In this document: in pieces, positions 50,607-60,206 of the stretch
Position numbering within the stretch: position 1 is the stretch's first letter
How the letters are laid out: each line of letters opens with the position of its first letter
DNA from: Prosthecochloris ethylica
Lineage (GTDB): Bacteria > Bacteroidota > Chlorobiia > Chlorobiales > Chlorobiaceae
DNA: 64,000 nucleotides
Strand: one strand, 5' to 3'
NCBI RefSeq assembly: GCF_015234275.1
Contig: NZ_JADGII010000007.1
Translations under genes and position numbers: made by a program
Notes under the pieces: generated by a model
What the model saw: the letters and a program-made list of their open reading frames with translations, nothing else
What the model was told of the DNA's origin: nothing
Databases searched by the model: none

Positions 50607-51574
50607 GATGCTGTGGTTCCTTTTGTTTTCAGCAGGCCGTCGAAGTAGTCGATTGTTTTTGCGAGTCCTTCGCTGAGCGGGGTCAGCGGTGTCCACCGGA
50701 GAGCGTCCTTGGCGAGCGAGATATCCGGTTTGCGCTGCAGGGGGTCGTCCTGGGGGAGCGGATGGTATTCGATGGTGGAGCGGGAACCGGTCATCTCTAT
50801 GGTCATTTCTGCAAGCTCACGGATCGTGAATTCGCCGGGATTACCCAGGTTGACAGGGCCGGTAAAGTCATCCGGGGTGTTCATCATGCTGGTGAGGCCG
50901 TTGACGAGATCGTCCACGTAGCAGAACGATCGGGTCTGTGAGCCGTCACCGTATATGGTGATCGGCTTGTTCTGCAGGGCCTGCATGATGAAGTTCGAGA
51001 CTACCCTGCCGTCATTGGGGTGCATGTTCGGGCCGTAGGTATTGAATATCCTGACAATTTTTACCGCCATGTCATGCTGACGGCGGTAATCCATGCAGAG
51101 CGTTTCGGCGCACCGTTTGCCTTCGTCGTAGCAGGAGCGGATCCCGATGGGGTTCACGTTTCCCCAGTACTCCTCTGTCTGGGGATGGACTTCGGGATTT
51201 CCATAGACTTCACTTGTCGAGGCCTGAAGGAAACGGGCTTTGATGCGCTTGGCGAGACCCAGCATGTTGATGGCGCCGTGGACCGAGGTTTTTGTTGTCT
51301 GCACCGGGTCGAACTGGTAATGGATCGGCGAGGCCGGGCAGGCCATGTTGTAGATTTCGTCGACTTCGAGGTAGATCGGGAACGTGACGTCATGGCGGAT
51401 GAATTCAAAGCCGGGGTGGTCGAACAGGTGGTAGATGTTCTCTTTGGTTCCGGTATAGCAGTTATCGACACAGATGACTTCCTGCCCTTCTTTGAGGAGT
51501 TTTTCGCAGAGATGAGAACCGATGAAGCCGGCGCCGCCGGTGATGAGAATCTGTTTTCGTGTCAGCTCTTTCAT
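50603..51574 (-). CDS. UDP-glucuronate decarboxylase (UDP-xylose synthase)
   Basis: 323 residues. NAD-binding TGGAGFIGSHLCEKLL, family-typical CVDNCYTGTKENI, NMACPASPIHYQFDPVQTTK, FLQASTSEVYGNPEVHPQ and SCYDEGKRCAETL (catalytic YxxxK), RIFNTYGPNMHPNDGRVVSN. It makes UDP-xylose from UDP-glucuronate, so a pentose may be part of the polymer. A UDP-glucose dehydrogenase must lie elsewhere. Confidence 0.92.
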   Translation of the reverse strand: MKELTRKQILITGGAGFIGSHLCEKLLKEGQEVICVDNCYTGTKENIYHLFDHPGFEFIRHDVTFPIYLEVDEIYNMACPASPIHYQFDPVQTTKTSVHGAINMLGLAKRIKARFLQASTSEVYGNPEVHPQTEEYWGNVNPIGIRSCYDEGKRCAETLCMDYRRQHDMAVKIVRIFNTYGPNMHPNDGRVVSNFIMQALQNKPITIYGDGSQTRSFCYVDDLVNGLTSMMNTPDDFTGPVNLGNPGEFTIRELAEMTIEMTGSRSTIEYHPLPQDDPLQRKPDISLAKDALRWTPLTPLSEGLAKTIDYFDGLLKTKGTTAS

Positions 51575-51613
51575 GAGAACGGGGATTTGAGGTTGTAACC
51601 GGACAGAGAGGAG

Positions 51614-51988
51614 TCACGGCAGATGCGATTGTACGACCTTGAGAATATGCTTTGGTTCCGCCGGCTTGGTAATGTATTCGAGCGGCAGAAGCTGCTGGGC
51701 ATTGATGACTTCATGGGTCTGTGCTCGTGCCGAGAGAAAAATGAACGGGATATGCTGGAGCTGTTTGTCGGCAAGCAGGTGTTCACGGAATTCAAAACCG
51801 TCCATGACCGGCATCATGACGTCACACAGGATCAGGTCGGGTTCGGCCTGGCGGCACAGGTCGAGAGCGTCCCGTCCGTTTTCCGCCTCGTGTACCTGGT
51901 AGCCGGCTTTCTTCAGGGTGAACGAGATCAGGCGGCGTGTATTGGGCTGGTCTTCAACCAGCAGGATGGAGCGCTGTCGGGTATTCAT
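51614..51988 (-). CDS. Response regulator receiver protein
   Basis: 124 residues, receiver domain only: ILLVEDQPNTRRLISF, LILCDVMMPVMDGFEF with the phospho-acceptor Asp, FIFLSARAQTHEV (Ser in place of the usual Thr) and LEYITKPAEPKH. Its ATG overlaps the stop of the hybrid kinase gene, so the kinase is the likely partner. Confidence 0.9.
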   Translation of the reverse strand: MNTRQRSILLVEDQPNTRRLISFTLKKAGYQVHEAENGRDALDLCRQAEPDLILCDVMMPVMDGFEFREHLLADKQLQHIPFIFLSARAQTHEVINAQQLLPLEYITKPAEPKHILKVVQSHLP

Positions 51989-54213
51989 GAGGGTTGATTT
52001 TCCTCTTCCCGTTCGCAGGGAAGGGTGATGAAAAATGTCGTACCGTGGTTTTCTCGGCTTTCTACCGCGATGCTTCCATCGTGTTCCTCGATGATCTCCT
52101 TGACGATCGGCAGGCCCAAACCGGTACCTTCTATTTCATGTTCCGGACGTTCTACCCGGTAGAATTTCTCGAAAATGTGATCGAGGTCTTTTTTCGGGAT
52201 TCCGAGGCCGGTGTCGCTGATGGTGATGACGACGCTCTTGTCACTGACTGACTGCGAGACGCTGATCTTGCCGTGTTCGGGCGTGAACTTGAGTGCATTG
52301 CCCAGAATGTTGATGATTGCCTGCTTGAATGCATCGGGGTCTGCATAAATGGTGACGGGGCCGGGGGCGATCTGAAGCCGAAGCTCGATGTGTTTTTCTT
52401 CGGCTCTCAATTTCAGGTTGCGGCAGACTTCCGCAAGCAGGGATGCGGGTTCGATAGAGGATTTTTTATACGTGACGTTACCGGAGTCAATGCGTGAAAT
52501 TGTCAGCACATCTTCGATCAGTGACGAGAGCCGTGTGCTTTCGCTGTGAATGATGTCAAGGAACTCACGGAATGTCTCCCTGTCGAGCGAGTCCTGTTCT
52601 TCGAGCAGTGTGCTGGAAAACCCGAGAATGGAAAACAGCGGCGTACGGAGTTCATGGGAAACGTTGGAGATGAAATCGTTTTTCAGGCGAATGTTTTCCC
52701 TGATGAGCTCTTCGGACTTTTTCTGCTCGGTGATGTCGCGGAAAATTCCGATGTAGCGCACCGCTCCTTCAGACGCAAACGCACCGACGCTGATGCTGAC
52801 ATCGATTCTGACGCCGTAACGGGTAACGATGTTCGATTCGAACGTTGTGGTCGATCCGACGGTCAGTTCTGAAAACAGTGCAGAAGCCCGTGCTGCGGTT
52901 TCTTCGGGGAAGAGGGCCGTGAAGTGCATTGCTGCCAGCTCTTCGGGCGAGGCTTCGAAAAAGGAGCGTGCTTCCTGGTTCCATTCGACAAGAGATCCGC
53001 TGGCACCATCGATCACGATGACAGCATCGGGAATGGACTGGAACAGGTTGCGGTATTTTTCCTGGTTCTGCCGCAGTGTCTCCTCGATCTGTTTTCGTCC
53101 GGTAATATCGAGGATAATTCCCCTGATGCCGGTCGTCTGCCCGTCCTGAATGATGGGCGCGGAATATATCAGCACCGGGAAGGTGGTGCCGTCCTTGCGC
53201 CGCGCGAGATATTCGTGATCGGTGAATGTGGCCCCACCGAGCTTTTTCTTCAGGTTCCGGGCGATTCGTTCATGCTCCTCGGGGGCGATAAGGTCGATGT
53301 AGGAGACCCCTTGTTCGAACTCTTCGCGTGTAAATTCAAACGTGTTGAATGCAGCTGCATTGGCGTAGGTGATTCGGCCGTCGATGGAGGTTTCGAACAG
53401 TGGCTGCGGCAGCAGTTCCGTGAGTTCCCTGAACCGCTGCTGGCTCGCCAGCAGCGCTTTTTCGGTGTTCTTTTTTTCTGTGATGTCCTGGTTGACGGCT
53501 ATGTAGTGGGAGATGGTGGATGATTTCAGCGAAACCGGGCTGATCATGGTGTACTGCCAGTAGAGCTCACCGTTTTTCTTCCTGTTACGGATTTCACCCT
53601 GCCAGTTGCGGCCTTTCGAGATCGTTGTCCAGATTTTTGTGTACAGCGACCTGTCGTGTGTGCCCGATTTCAGGATCGAGATGTTCCTGCCGAGCGCTTC
53701 ATCGGCCCGGTAACCGGTGATGGTTGTAAAGGCAGGGTTGATATATTCGATGGTCCCCTCGAGGTCCGTGATGACGATGGAGAGCGGACTGTTGGCGATA
53801 GCTGTCGAGAGAATCGTGACTTCACGGCGGAGTTTCGATTCGGACAGGGCATTTTTCAGCGTGACGCGAAGACGGTTGGGATCGACAGGCTTGACGAGGT
53901 ATTCGTATGCTCCCATTTTCAGGCATGTTACCGCCTGTTCGATATCCTCCGAACCCGAAATCATGATGACGGGGATGTTGATGTGGTGTTCCTGCATGTG
54001 CGCGAGCACATCGATCCCGCTCATTTCAGGCATGTTGATATCGAGCAGTATGACGTCGATCTGGCGGGAGCTGATGACGGAAAGCGCGGCACGGCCGTTG
54101 TCTGCGGTGACCGGCAGGTAGGTGCCGATACGCTTGGTGATCTGGGACAGCAGCGTGCGCATGACTGCGCTGTCGTCTGCGATGAGAATTGTTGCCTGAT
54201 CGGGGGTACTCAT
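51985..54213 (-). CDS. Hybrid histidine kinase: receiver, three PAS domains, HisKA, HATPase
   Basis: 742 residues, no membrane segment. Receiver domain about 1-125 (LIADDSAVMRTLL, VILLDINMPEMSG), PAS domains at about 130-250 (SPLSIVITDLEGTIEYINPA), 255-380 (QPLFETSIDGRITYANAAAF) and 385-500 (PDAVIVIDGASGSLVEWNQE), HisKA with FISNVSHELRTPLFSILGFS, and HATPase with LGNALKFTPEHGKIS, ISDTGLGIPKKDL and GTGLGLPIVK. The N-terminal receiver means that another kinase may feed into it. It may control the polysaccharide locus. Confidence 0.93.
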   Translation of the reverse strand: MSTPDQATILIADDSAVMRTLLSQITKRIGTYLPVTADNGRAALSVISSRQIDVILLDINMPEMSGIDVLAHMQEHHINIPVIMISGSEDIEQAVTCLKMGAYEYLVKPVDPNRLRVTLKNALSESKLRREVTILSTAIANSPLSIVITDLEGTIEYINPAFTTITGYRADEALGRNISILKSGTHDRSLYTKIWTTISKGRNWQGEIRNRKKNGELYWQYTMISPVSLKSSTISHYIAVNQDITEKKNTEKALLASQQRFRELTELLPQPLFETSIDGRITYANAAAFNTFEFTREEFEQGVSYIDLIAPEEHERIARNLKKKLGGATFTDHEYLARRKDGTTFPVLIYSAPIIQDGQTTGIRGIILDITGRKQIEETLRQNQEKYRNLFQSIPDAVIVIDGASGSLVEWNQEARSFFEASPEELAAMHFTALFPEETAARASALFSELTVGSTTTFESNIVTRYGVRIDVSISVGAFASEGAVRYIGIFRDITEQKKSEELIRENIRLKNDFISNVSHELRTPLFSILGFSSTLLEEQDSLDRETFREFLDIIHSESTRLSSLIEDVLTISRIDSGNVTYKKSSIEPASLLAEVCRNLKLRAEEKHIELRLQIAPGPVTIYADPDAFKQAIINILGNALKFTPEHGKISVSQSVSDKSVVITISDTGLGIPKKDLDHIFEKFYRVERPEHEIEGTGLGLPIVKEIIEEHDGSIAVESRENHGTTFFITLPCEREEENQPS

Positions 54214-54436
54214 GACATCAGCATCAGGGGGTTGTCATGAACGATTCTGGTAAACCGTTAATTCCTTTGCTCTTAATATAGTTAAAATATATCATCCTGA
54301 TGCGTGATTTATGTAAAATGATGCAGGTTACGTTGTGTTTGGTTGTCGGCGGGGCGTATATTGTGGGTGACTCCTGACAGTTTGTGCCGTCTGGCCGTCG
54401 TTGCCTGTTGTTTTCCTGAATTATTCATGATGTAGT

Positions 54437-54901
54437 ATGCAGTATGGTGAGCATATCGTTGCACTGATCCAGACCGCTATCGGTCCGGTTATCCTGATCT
54501 CGGGTCTCGGACTCCTGCTGTTGACCATGACCAACCGTCTCGGCCGGATTATCGACCGTTCCCGGGCCCTTTCCTGTGATATGGACCGCATGGATGCCGG
54601 GGCGCGTGCGCGTCTCGCAAGTGAAATCGATATTCTCTGGAGCCGGGCCCGCTTGATCAGGGTGGCGATCATGTCTGCCTGCCTCAGCTGCCTCTCGGCG
54701 TCACTGCTGGTGATTGTCCTGTTTCTCGCCCCTCTGGTGGAGCTCGACATTCCGCTGCTGGTGACTTTTCTGTTCGTTGCGGCGATGCTCTGCCTGATTG
54801 TATCACTGATCGGGTTTCTGCTCGACGTCAATCGCACGCTGTCGGCATTACATATTGAACTCGAAGCTCACCGGGAGCTTCATAACCGCGAGGGCCACTG
54901 A
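54437..54901 (+). CDS. DUF2721-family membrane protein
   Basis: 154 residues with three membrane helices. The start (IVALIQTAIGPVILISGLGL then LLLTMTNRLGRIIDRSR) is the DUF2721 signature. Function unknown. It diverges from the hybrid kinase; the 223-base gap (54214-54436) is AT-rich around 54270-54310 and presumably holds promoters for both. It ends 5 bases before the DUF89 gene. Confidence 0.8.
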   Translation: MQYGEHIVALIQTAIGPVILISGLGLLLLTMTNRLGRIIDRSRALSCDMDRMDAGARARLASEIDILWSRARLIRVAIMSACLSCLSASLLVIVLFLAPLVELDIPLLVTFLFVAAMLCLIVSLIGFLLDVNRTLSALHIELEAHRELHNREGH

Positions 54902-54906
54902 ACGAT

Positions 54907-55746
54907 ATGCAGACTTCTCTCGATTGTATTCCCTGTTTTATGCGGCAGGCGCTCAAGGCCGGGCGCCTGGCGACAACCGATGAACGCCTTCAGAAAGAGC
55001 TGCTCGATGCAGTTGCGGCGATGGTGCCAGGTATTTCCCCGGAGATGACCCCGCCCGAGATCGGTGACGGCATCTACCGTGATGTCAGCCGCCTGACAGG
55101 GGTGGAGGACCCCTTCAGGGAACTGAAGGATGCGAATATGCGGGAGGCTTTCGACCTGATGCCGGAGGTTCTCGAGGCTGTCAGCAATGCCGCTGATCCG
55201 CTCATGACGGCGGTGAGGGTGGCGATAGCGGGCAATGTGATCGATCATGGCGTCGGACGGTCGTTTTCTGTCAGAGACGCGGTCGATCAGGTGCTCCACC
55301 AGACATTTGCCATTCTCGATGAGCACTCCTTCCGCACGCGCCTCGAAGAAGCGCCTTTCGTTCTCTATGTCGGTGATAATGCGGGCGAGTCCGTGTTCGA
55401 CACGTTGCTGATCCGGGAGCTGCAGAAGCCGGTGGTCTTCGCCGTGCGCGATGTTGCGGTGATCAATGACGTGACCCGGCAGGATGCTGTCGCGTCGGGT
55501 ATCGGAGATGTTGCACGGATCGTGTCGACAGGTTCGAGCGCTCCTGGCGCGGTTCTCGATCGCTGCAGCGGCGAGTTTCTCGACCTGTTCGACCGCGCTG
55601 AACTGGTGATCAGCAAAGGACAGGGGAATTACGAGGCCCTGTCGGGCACGTCCGACAAGGTGTTTTTTCTGCTGAGGGCAAAATGCCCGGTTATCGCGGA
55701 TCATCTGGGGGTCGATGTGGACGATATTGTCCTGAAGCAGGGCTGA
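54907..55746 (+). CDS. DUF89/ARMT1-like metal-dependent phosphatase
   Basis: 279 residues. The N-terminal LDCIPCFMRQALKAGR with CxxC and the core FVLYVGDNAGESVFDTLLIR, FAVRDVAVINDVTRQDA and LVISKGQGNYEAL match the prokaryotic DUF89 family. Its members are metal-dependent phosphatases proposed to remove damaged phosphometabolites. Substrate unknown here. Confidence 0.85.
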   Translation: MQTSLDCIPCFMRQALKAGRLATTDERLQKELLDAVAAMVPGISPEMTPPEIGDGIYRDVSRLTGVEDPFRELKDANMREAFDLMPEVLEAVSNAADPLMTAVRVAIAGNVIDHGVGRSFSVRDAVDQVLHQTFAILDEHSFRTRLEEAPFVLYVGDNAGESVFDTLLIRELQKPVVFAVRDVAVINDVTRQDAVASGIGDVARIVSTGSSAPGAVLDRCSGEFLDLFDRAELVISKGQGNYEALSGTSDKVFFLLRAKCPVIADHLGVDVDDIVLKQG

Positions 55747-55801
55747 AGAACGTCATGCTTCCTTCTGTTTCAGCTGGAGAGAACCGAAACATTCGATAGA
55801 T

Positions 55802-57208
55802 ATGGAACTGCAGTTTTACGGAGCGACAGAGCGGGTGACGGGATCCTGCCACGTGGTCAGGTGTGCAGGGAAAACCATTCTTCTTGACTGCGGCCTGATC
55901 CAGGGTCTGGCGGCGGAAGAGGCCCTGAACCGTGAGCCTTTTCCGTTCGATCCCCGTGATATCGATGCCGTGGTGCTCAGCCATGGCCATATCGACCATT
56001 CGGGACGTCTTCCGCTTCTCTGCCGCCAGGGGTTCTCCGGGCCGGTATTCACCCAGCATGCAACCCGGGACCTCGCACTGATCCTGCTGCAGGATGCGGC
56101 GAGGCTTGAAGAGTACGATGTCCTTCGGGAGAATCGTGAGCGCCGAAAACGGGGGGAAGAGCCGCTCGAACCCCTCTACACGAATGAGGATGTCGTCGAG
56201 GTGATCAACAGGATGCAGACTTTGCCGTACGACGTCCGCCAGGAGATTCTGCCGGGTATCGAGCTGCGTTTTCAGGATGCGGGACATATTCTCGGGTCGG
56301 CGATTACGGAGTTGTGGCTGACTGAAAACAGTGAAACCCGCAAGCTGGTCTACAGTGGTGATCTCGGACAGTACGATTCACCTGTGCTCAATGATCCCTC
56401 TTCTGTCAGCGAGGCAGATGCGGTGCTCGTTGAAAGTACCTACGGTGATCGTCTGCACCGTGAACGTGCAGAGACGCTCAGGGAGATCGGAGAAATCATC
56501 AGCTCGGCAGCACGGGGAGGGGGGAATATTATCATTCCGGCTTTTGCGATCGGCCGGAGTCAGGAGCTGTTGTACCTGTTTGGCAAATACGGCGATGCCT
56601 GGGGGCTTGACGAGTGGCAGATATATCTCGACAGCCCCATGGCCATCGAGGCGAGCAGAATCTACTGGGACTATCCGGAACTCTATGACAGCGAGGCCCG
56701 GCTGATGCGTGACAGGCTGCTCGAGATGCCCCGGCCGGACAACCTGCATTTCACCAGGCGAGCGGAAGAGTCGAAAAAAATCAACGATATCGAACAGGGG
56801 GCGATCATCATTGCCGGCAGCGGCATGTGCAACGGAGGGCGGATACTCTATCACCTGAAGCGGCATGTCGAACGTCCGGAAAGCCATGTCATGATTACCG
56901 GATACCAGGCGGAGGGGACGCTTGGCAGGCGGCTGGTCGAAGGGAATGAGGCTGTTGAAATACATGGAAGGATGTACCGGGTCGCTGCTGCTGTCCATAC
57001 CGTCGGAGGGCTGTCGGCACATGGTGACCAGCACGATCTGCTGCGCTGGGCGAACGGGTTCGATACCCGTCCTGCCATGTACGTCGTTCACGGGGAAGAT
57101 GCCCCGAAACGTGCGCTTGCCGCTCTTCTTGCAGAGTCCTGCGGTGTGCGTGCGGAGGTTCCCGCTCCGGGCGAAAAGGTCGATTTGCTTGTATCGAGGA
57201 AAGGGTAA
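55802..57208 (+). CDS. Beta-CASP metallo-beta-lactamase-fold RNA hydrolase
   Basis: 468 residues, similar to the YSH1/CPSF-73-like group in bacteria. Metal site SHGHIDHSGRLPLLCRQ (HxHxDH), FQDAGHILGSAITELWL, YSGDLGQ, then the beta-CASP part ESTYGDRLH, IPAFAIGRSQELLYLF, GSGMCNGGRILYHLKRHV and GGLSAHGDQHDLLRW (motif C). It probably acts as an RNA nuclease. It is followed by the TPR gene in the same direction. Confidence 0.9.
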   Translation: MELQFYGATERVTGSCHVVRCAGKTILLDCGLIQGLAAEEALNREPFPFDPRDIDAVVLSHGHIDHSGRLPLLCRQGFSGPVFTQHATRDLALILLQDAARLEEYDVLRENRERRKRGEEPLEPLYTNEDVVEVINRMQTLPYDVRQEILPGIELRFQDAGHILGSAITELWLTENSETRKLVYSGDLGQYDSPVLNDPSSVSEADAVLVESTYGDRLHRERAETLREIGEIISSAARGGGNIIIPAFAIGRSQELLYLFGKYGDAWGLDEWQIYLDSPMAIEASRIYWDYPELYDSEARLMRDRLLEMPRPDNLHFTRRAEESKKINDIEQGAIIIAGSGMCNGGRILYHLKRHVERPESHVMITGYQAEGTLGRRLVEGNEAVEIHGRMYRVAAAVHTVGGLSAHGDQHDLLRWANGFDTRPAMYVVHGEDAPKRALAALLAESCGVRAEVPAPGEKVDLLVSRKG

Positions 57209-57230
57209 CATTCAAATCAGGGAGGTAAGC

Positions 57231-57755
57231 ATGAGATACGCTTTTGTTCTGCTGCTGTCGCTGGTGTGCAGCTCGCTGCCGTTGCTGGATGCCGGTGCGG
57301 CTGATCCGTCCGTTCTGCTGCTCGAGCAGGGGAAAGCATATTATGAAGACGGGAAGTACCAGGCGGCATGGGATGCCTACGACCGGGCGGTCAGCGGAGA
57401 TCCCCGGAATTTCCAGGTCTGGTACCGCCGTGGACAGGCGTCCTTCAAGCTTGAGCGGTATCGGGACGCTGCAGCGGATTTCAGCCGTTCGATCGAACTC
57501 AACAGGGAAAACCACAAGGCGTGGTACCGGAAAGGGCGCACAGAGCACGAACTCGGGCACTACCAGGAGGCAATTGCCGATTTTTCGCATGCACTCGAGC
57601 TCAAGAGCGATTATGACAAGGCACGATATCGCCGGGGGTTGTCGAAGGATGCGCTGGGTGATCATGCCGGTGCACGTGAGGATATTTCCCGGGCAGCCCG
57701 TTCCGGTCACAAGAAATCGATACGATGGATGGCTGAGCATGGAGAGATGCCGTGA
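57231..57755 (+). CDS. Exported tetratricopeptide repeat protein
   Basis: 174 residues from ATG 57231 with GGAGG 8 bases upstream. A signal peptide (YAFVLLLSLVCSSLPLLDAG) is followed by three to four TPR units (QGKAYYEDGKYQAAWDAYDR, VWYRRGQASFKLERYRDAAA, AWYRKGRTEHELGHYQEAIA). TPRs bind partner proteins; the partner is unknown. Its stop codon directly abuts the xerD stop on the other strand. Confidence 0.85.
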   Translation: MRYAFVLLLSLVCSSLPLLDAGAADPSVLLLEQGKAYYEDGKYQAAWDAYDRAVSGDPRNFQVWYRRGQASFKLERYRDAAADFSRSIELNRENHKAWYRKGRTEHELGHYQEAIADFSHALELKSDYDKARYRRGLSKDALGDHAGAREDISRAARSGHKKSIRWMAEHGEMP

Positions 57756-58673
57756 TCATCCCCTGGGATGGAATGTTTTGTGCACCTCCCTCAGGAAACT
57801 GCGGTCGATGTGGGTATAGACCTGGGTGGCAAGGATGGAGGAGTGCCCGAGCATTTCCTGCACAGCCCGGAGGTCGGCCCCTCCTTCCAGCAGATGTGTC
57901 GCAAAGGTGTGGCGCAGGGTATGCGGACTGATCTGTCTGGTAATGCCTGCTGAAATGCTGCAGCCGCGCACGATATTGAAGACCGACATGCGTGAGAGCC
58001 TGCCTCCCCGCGCATTGAGAAACAGGTGATCTGCAGAGTCCGGTCCCGTGAGCGACGGTCTGAGTTCCTGCTGGTAGCGGCGGATCCATCTCACGGCTTC
58101 GCCGCCGACCGGGACCAGGCGTTCTTTCGATCCTTTCCCGAATACCCTGACAAATCCTTCCTCGAGATAGCAGCTGTTCTGTTCGATGCTCACCAGTTCG
58201 CTTACCCTGACACCGGTTGCATAGAGGAATTCCAGCACTGCTTTGTCCCTGAGCATGAATTTTGAGTTCTGCCGGTCGCTGAGGGGTTCGTCGAGCAGGC
58301 GGAATGTTTCGTCATGGGTCAGGACCTCCGGGAGAGCTTTCGAGGGTTTTGGCTGACGAAGGTGGGCCGCGGCATTGACCGATACGATTTTTTCGGCAAG
58401 CAGAAAGCGGTGCAGTGAGCGGATAGCGGAAATGTTCCGGGCGAGAGTCCTGGGTTCCAGGCCCGTGCCGGACAGTTCATGAACGAACTGCCTGATATCG
58501 TCTGCTGTGACGGCGGCGATCTCTTTTTTGCGTTCCTGCAGGGAAAACAGGTAGCGTTCCAGGTCGTGCGTATAGGACTGCAGCGTGTTGGGTGAAAAGT
58601 TGCGTTCGAGCGTGAGATAGTTGACGAAACTTTCCAGGTAATCGGTATAGGGAACTTTCAGTTTGCTGTTCAT
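57756..58673 (-). CDS. xerD: Tyrosine recombinase XerD/XerC
   Basis: 305 residues. N-terminal core-binding domain (YLTLERNFSPNTLQSYTHDL) and catalytic domain with the Arg (ATGVRVSEL), Lys (GKGSKERLVP), HTLRHTFATHLLEGGADLRA, LGHSSI and Tyr (TQVYTHID) residues. It resolves chromosome dimers at dif with a sister recombinase. XerC versus XerD cannot be decided surely. Its start overlaps the rsmB stop by 4 bases. Confidence 0.88.
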   Translation of the reverse strand: MNSKLKVPYTDYLESFVNYLTLERNFSPNTLQSYTHDLERYLFSLQERKKEIAAVTADDIRQFVHELSGTGLEPRTLARNISAIRSLHRFLLAEKIVSVNAAAHLRQPKPSKALPEVLTHDETFRLLDEPLSDRQNSKFMLRDKAVLEFLYATGVRVSELVSIEQNSCYLEEGFVRVFGKGSKERLVPVGGEAVRWIRRYQQELRPSLTGPDSADHLFLNARGGRLSRMSVFNIVRGCSISAGITRQISPHTLRHTFATHLLEGGADLRAVQEMLGHSSILATQVYTHIDRSFLREVHKTFHPRG

Positions 58674-60025
58674 GCCTTCGGCCGTTTGCGTAAACGCTGT
58701 GCAAATGCTCCGTCAAATCCTTCATGGTCTCCCGGCAGGGTCAGGTATCCGCCTGCGAGCTGCGTTCTTCGACTGAAGAGGGAGAGATCGGTCGACGAGG
58801 CATCTTCCGGATGAAAATCCGGGTGGCGGTCGAGAAAGCGGGAGATTTGTCCTGTGTTCTCTTCATCTTCGATCGAGCAGGTGGCGTAGACCAGTATGCC
58901 ATCTGGCTTGAGCAGTTCTGCTGCATGTTCCAGCAGTTCCTCCTGGAGCCGGGCAAGTTCGTCGATGCTCTCCGGGGTGATTGTCCACCTGAGCTCGGGC
59001 CTGCGTGCAAGCACGCCGCTGCCGCTGCATGGGGCGTCGAGCAGTATTCTGTCGTACTGTTTTCCGGTGTCGAACGTCCGGGCGTCAGCAGCGATCGTCG
59101 AAATGATGCTGATGCCGAGCAGGCGGGCTCTTTCTTCGATTTTACGGCATTTGTTCGGGTATCTGTCGATGGCCGTGATGCTGCCGCTGTTGTTCATCAG
59201 TTCCGCAAGAAAGGTGGTTTTTCCACCGGGTGCGGCACACATGTCGAGGATGTCGTCACCCTGTTCGGCTTCAAGCAGCAGGCAGGGGAGTGCCTGGGAC
59301 GGGTTCTGGACCGTGAGCGCACCGGATCTGACCAGTGGAGCGATCTTCTCAAAATCCTGCGTCAGCAGGAAGTGCTCAAGCCCGCTTTCCTGCAGGCCGG
59401 CTCCTCTGCGGTGCAGTTCGTCCGGTACGGTGTGCTGAGCGGGGTTGAGCGTGTTCATGCGAATCCCGGTCCATGGAATGGCGTTGTTGCAGGAAGTGAT
59501 CGCTTTCAGCGTGTCGTTTCCGAATCGTTCACGCCATCGTTTCAGCAGCCAGAGCGGGTGGGACGTTTCGACGGCCAGCCGTTCGTCATCGGGCAGCTCC
59601 CGGAGGATGTCGTCAAGAGGCGCAGGCCGGGAGGTGATGCTGCGCAGCACGCCATTGGCTATTGCGGCGAGATGGCGTCCTTTAAGGCGTCTGACGAGTG
59701 AGACACACTCGTTGACCGCTGCCCGGTCGGGGACCCTGTCGAGAAAAAGTACTTGGTAGACCGCGATTCTCAGAGCATCGATCAGTACCGGTGATGCTTT
59801 GCGGATATCGTGACGGTAGAATCGGCCGATCAGGGTGTCGAGCGTCAGGCGGTGACGCAGGGCGCCGTTGGTCAGCTGTGTCGCCAGTGCACGTTCCTGC
59901 TGCGGCAGGTTTTGCTGTCTCAGGAGGCGATGCAGGGCATTATCGGATTTTATGCCCTTTCGGCAGTCGAGCAGGACCTGCAGCGCAATATCACGTGCGG
60001 TCAGGGTGCGTCTCACGGTTGTCAT
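58670..60025 (-). CDS. rsmB: 16S rRNA m5C967 methyltransferase
   Basis: 451 residues. An N-terminal NusB-like RNA-binding domain (LTARDIALQVLLDCRKG) is followed by a SAM-dependent methyltransferase: DILDMCAAPGGKTTFLAELM, ITAIDRYPNKCRKIEERA, ILLDAPCSGSGVLARRPELR (Cys for release) and VYATCSIEDEENTGQI (catalytic Cys). It modifies C967 of 16S rRNA (E. coli numbering). Confidence 0.92.
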   Translation of the reverse strand: MTTVRRTLTARDIALQVLLDCRKGIKSDNALHRLLRQQNLPQQERALATQLTNGALRHRLTLDTLIGRFYRHDIRKASPVLIDALRIAVYQVLFLDRVPDRAAVNECVSLVRRLKGRHLAAIANGVLRSITSRPAPLDDILRELPDDERLAVETSHPLWLLKRWRERFGNDTLKAITSCNNAIPWTGIRMNTLNPAQHTVPDELHRRGAGLQESGLEHFLLTQDFEKIAPLVRSGALTVQNPSQALPCLLLEAEQGDDILDMCAAPGGKTTFLAELMNNSGSITAIDRYPNKCRKIEERARLLGISIISTIAADARTFDTGKQYDRILLDAPCSGSGVLARRPELRWTITPESIDELARLQEELLEHAAELLKPDGILVYATCSIEDEENTGQISRFLDRHPDFHPEDASSTDLSLFSRRTQLAGGYLTLPGDHEGFDGAFAQRLRKRPKA

Positions 60026-60206
60026 GCTGTTATGTGCTTGTCGCTCTCCATCGGAGAGCGTGATGTCGTCTTGTCAGAATCGTCAAGATAGGGATTCGAC
60101 GGGTTTTTTTTGGAGTATCGAAACCACGGGTGTTCGTTTGTATAATAACAATCACTGTTGTAGATTACATCAACCAGAGAATTTCTTTTTTTGAAGTTTT
60201 TCAAGC

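Noticed and set aside
57756..58673. Tyrosine recombinase as the missing integron integrase
   Set aside because: Its motifs and housekeeping position fit XerD/XerC, it is 55 kb from the cassettes, and I see no IntI-specific extra segment.
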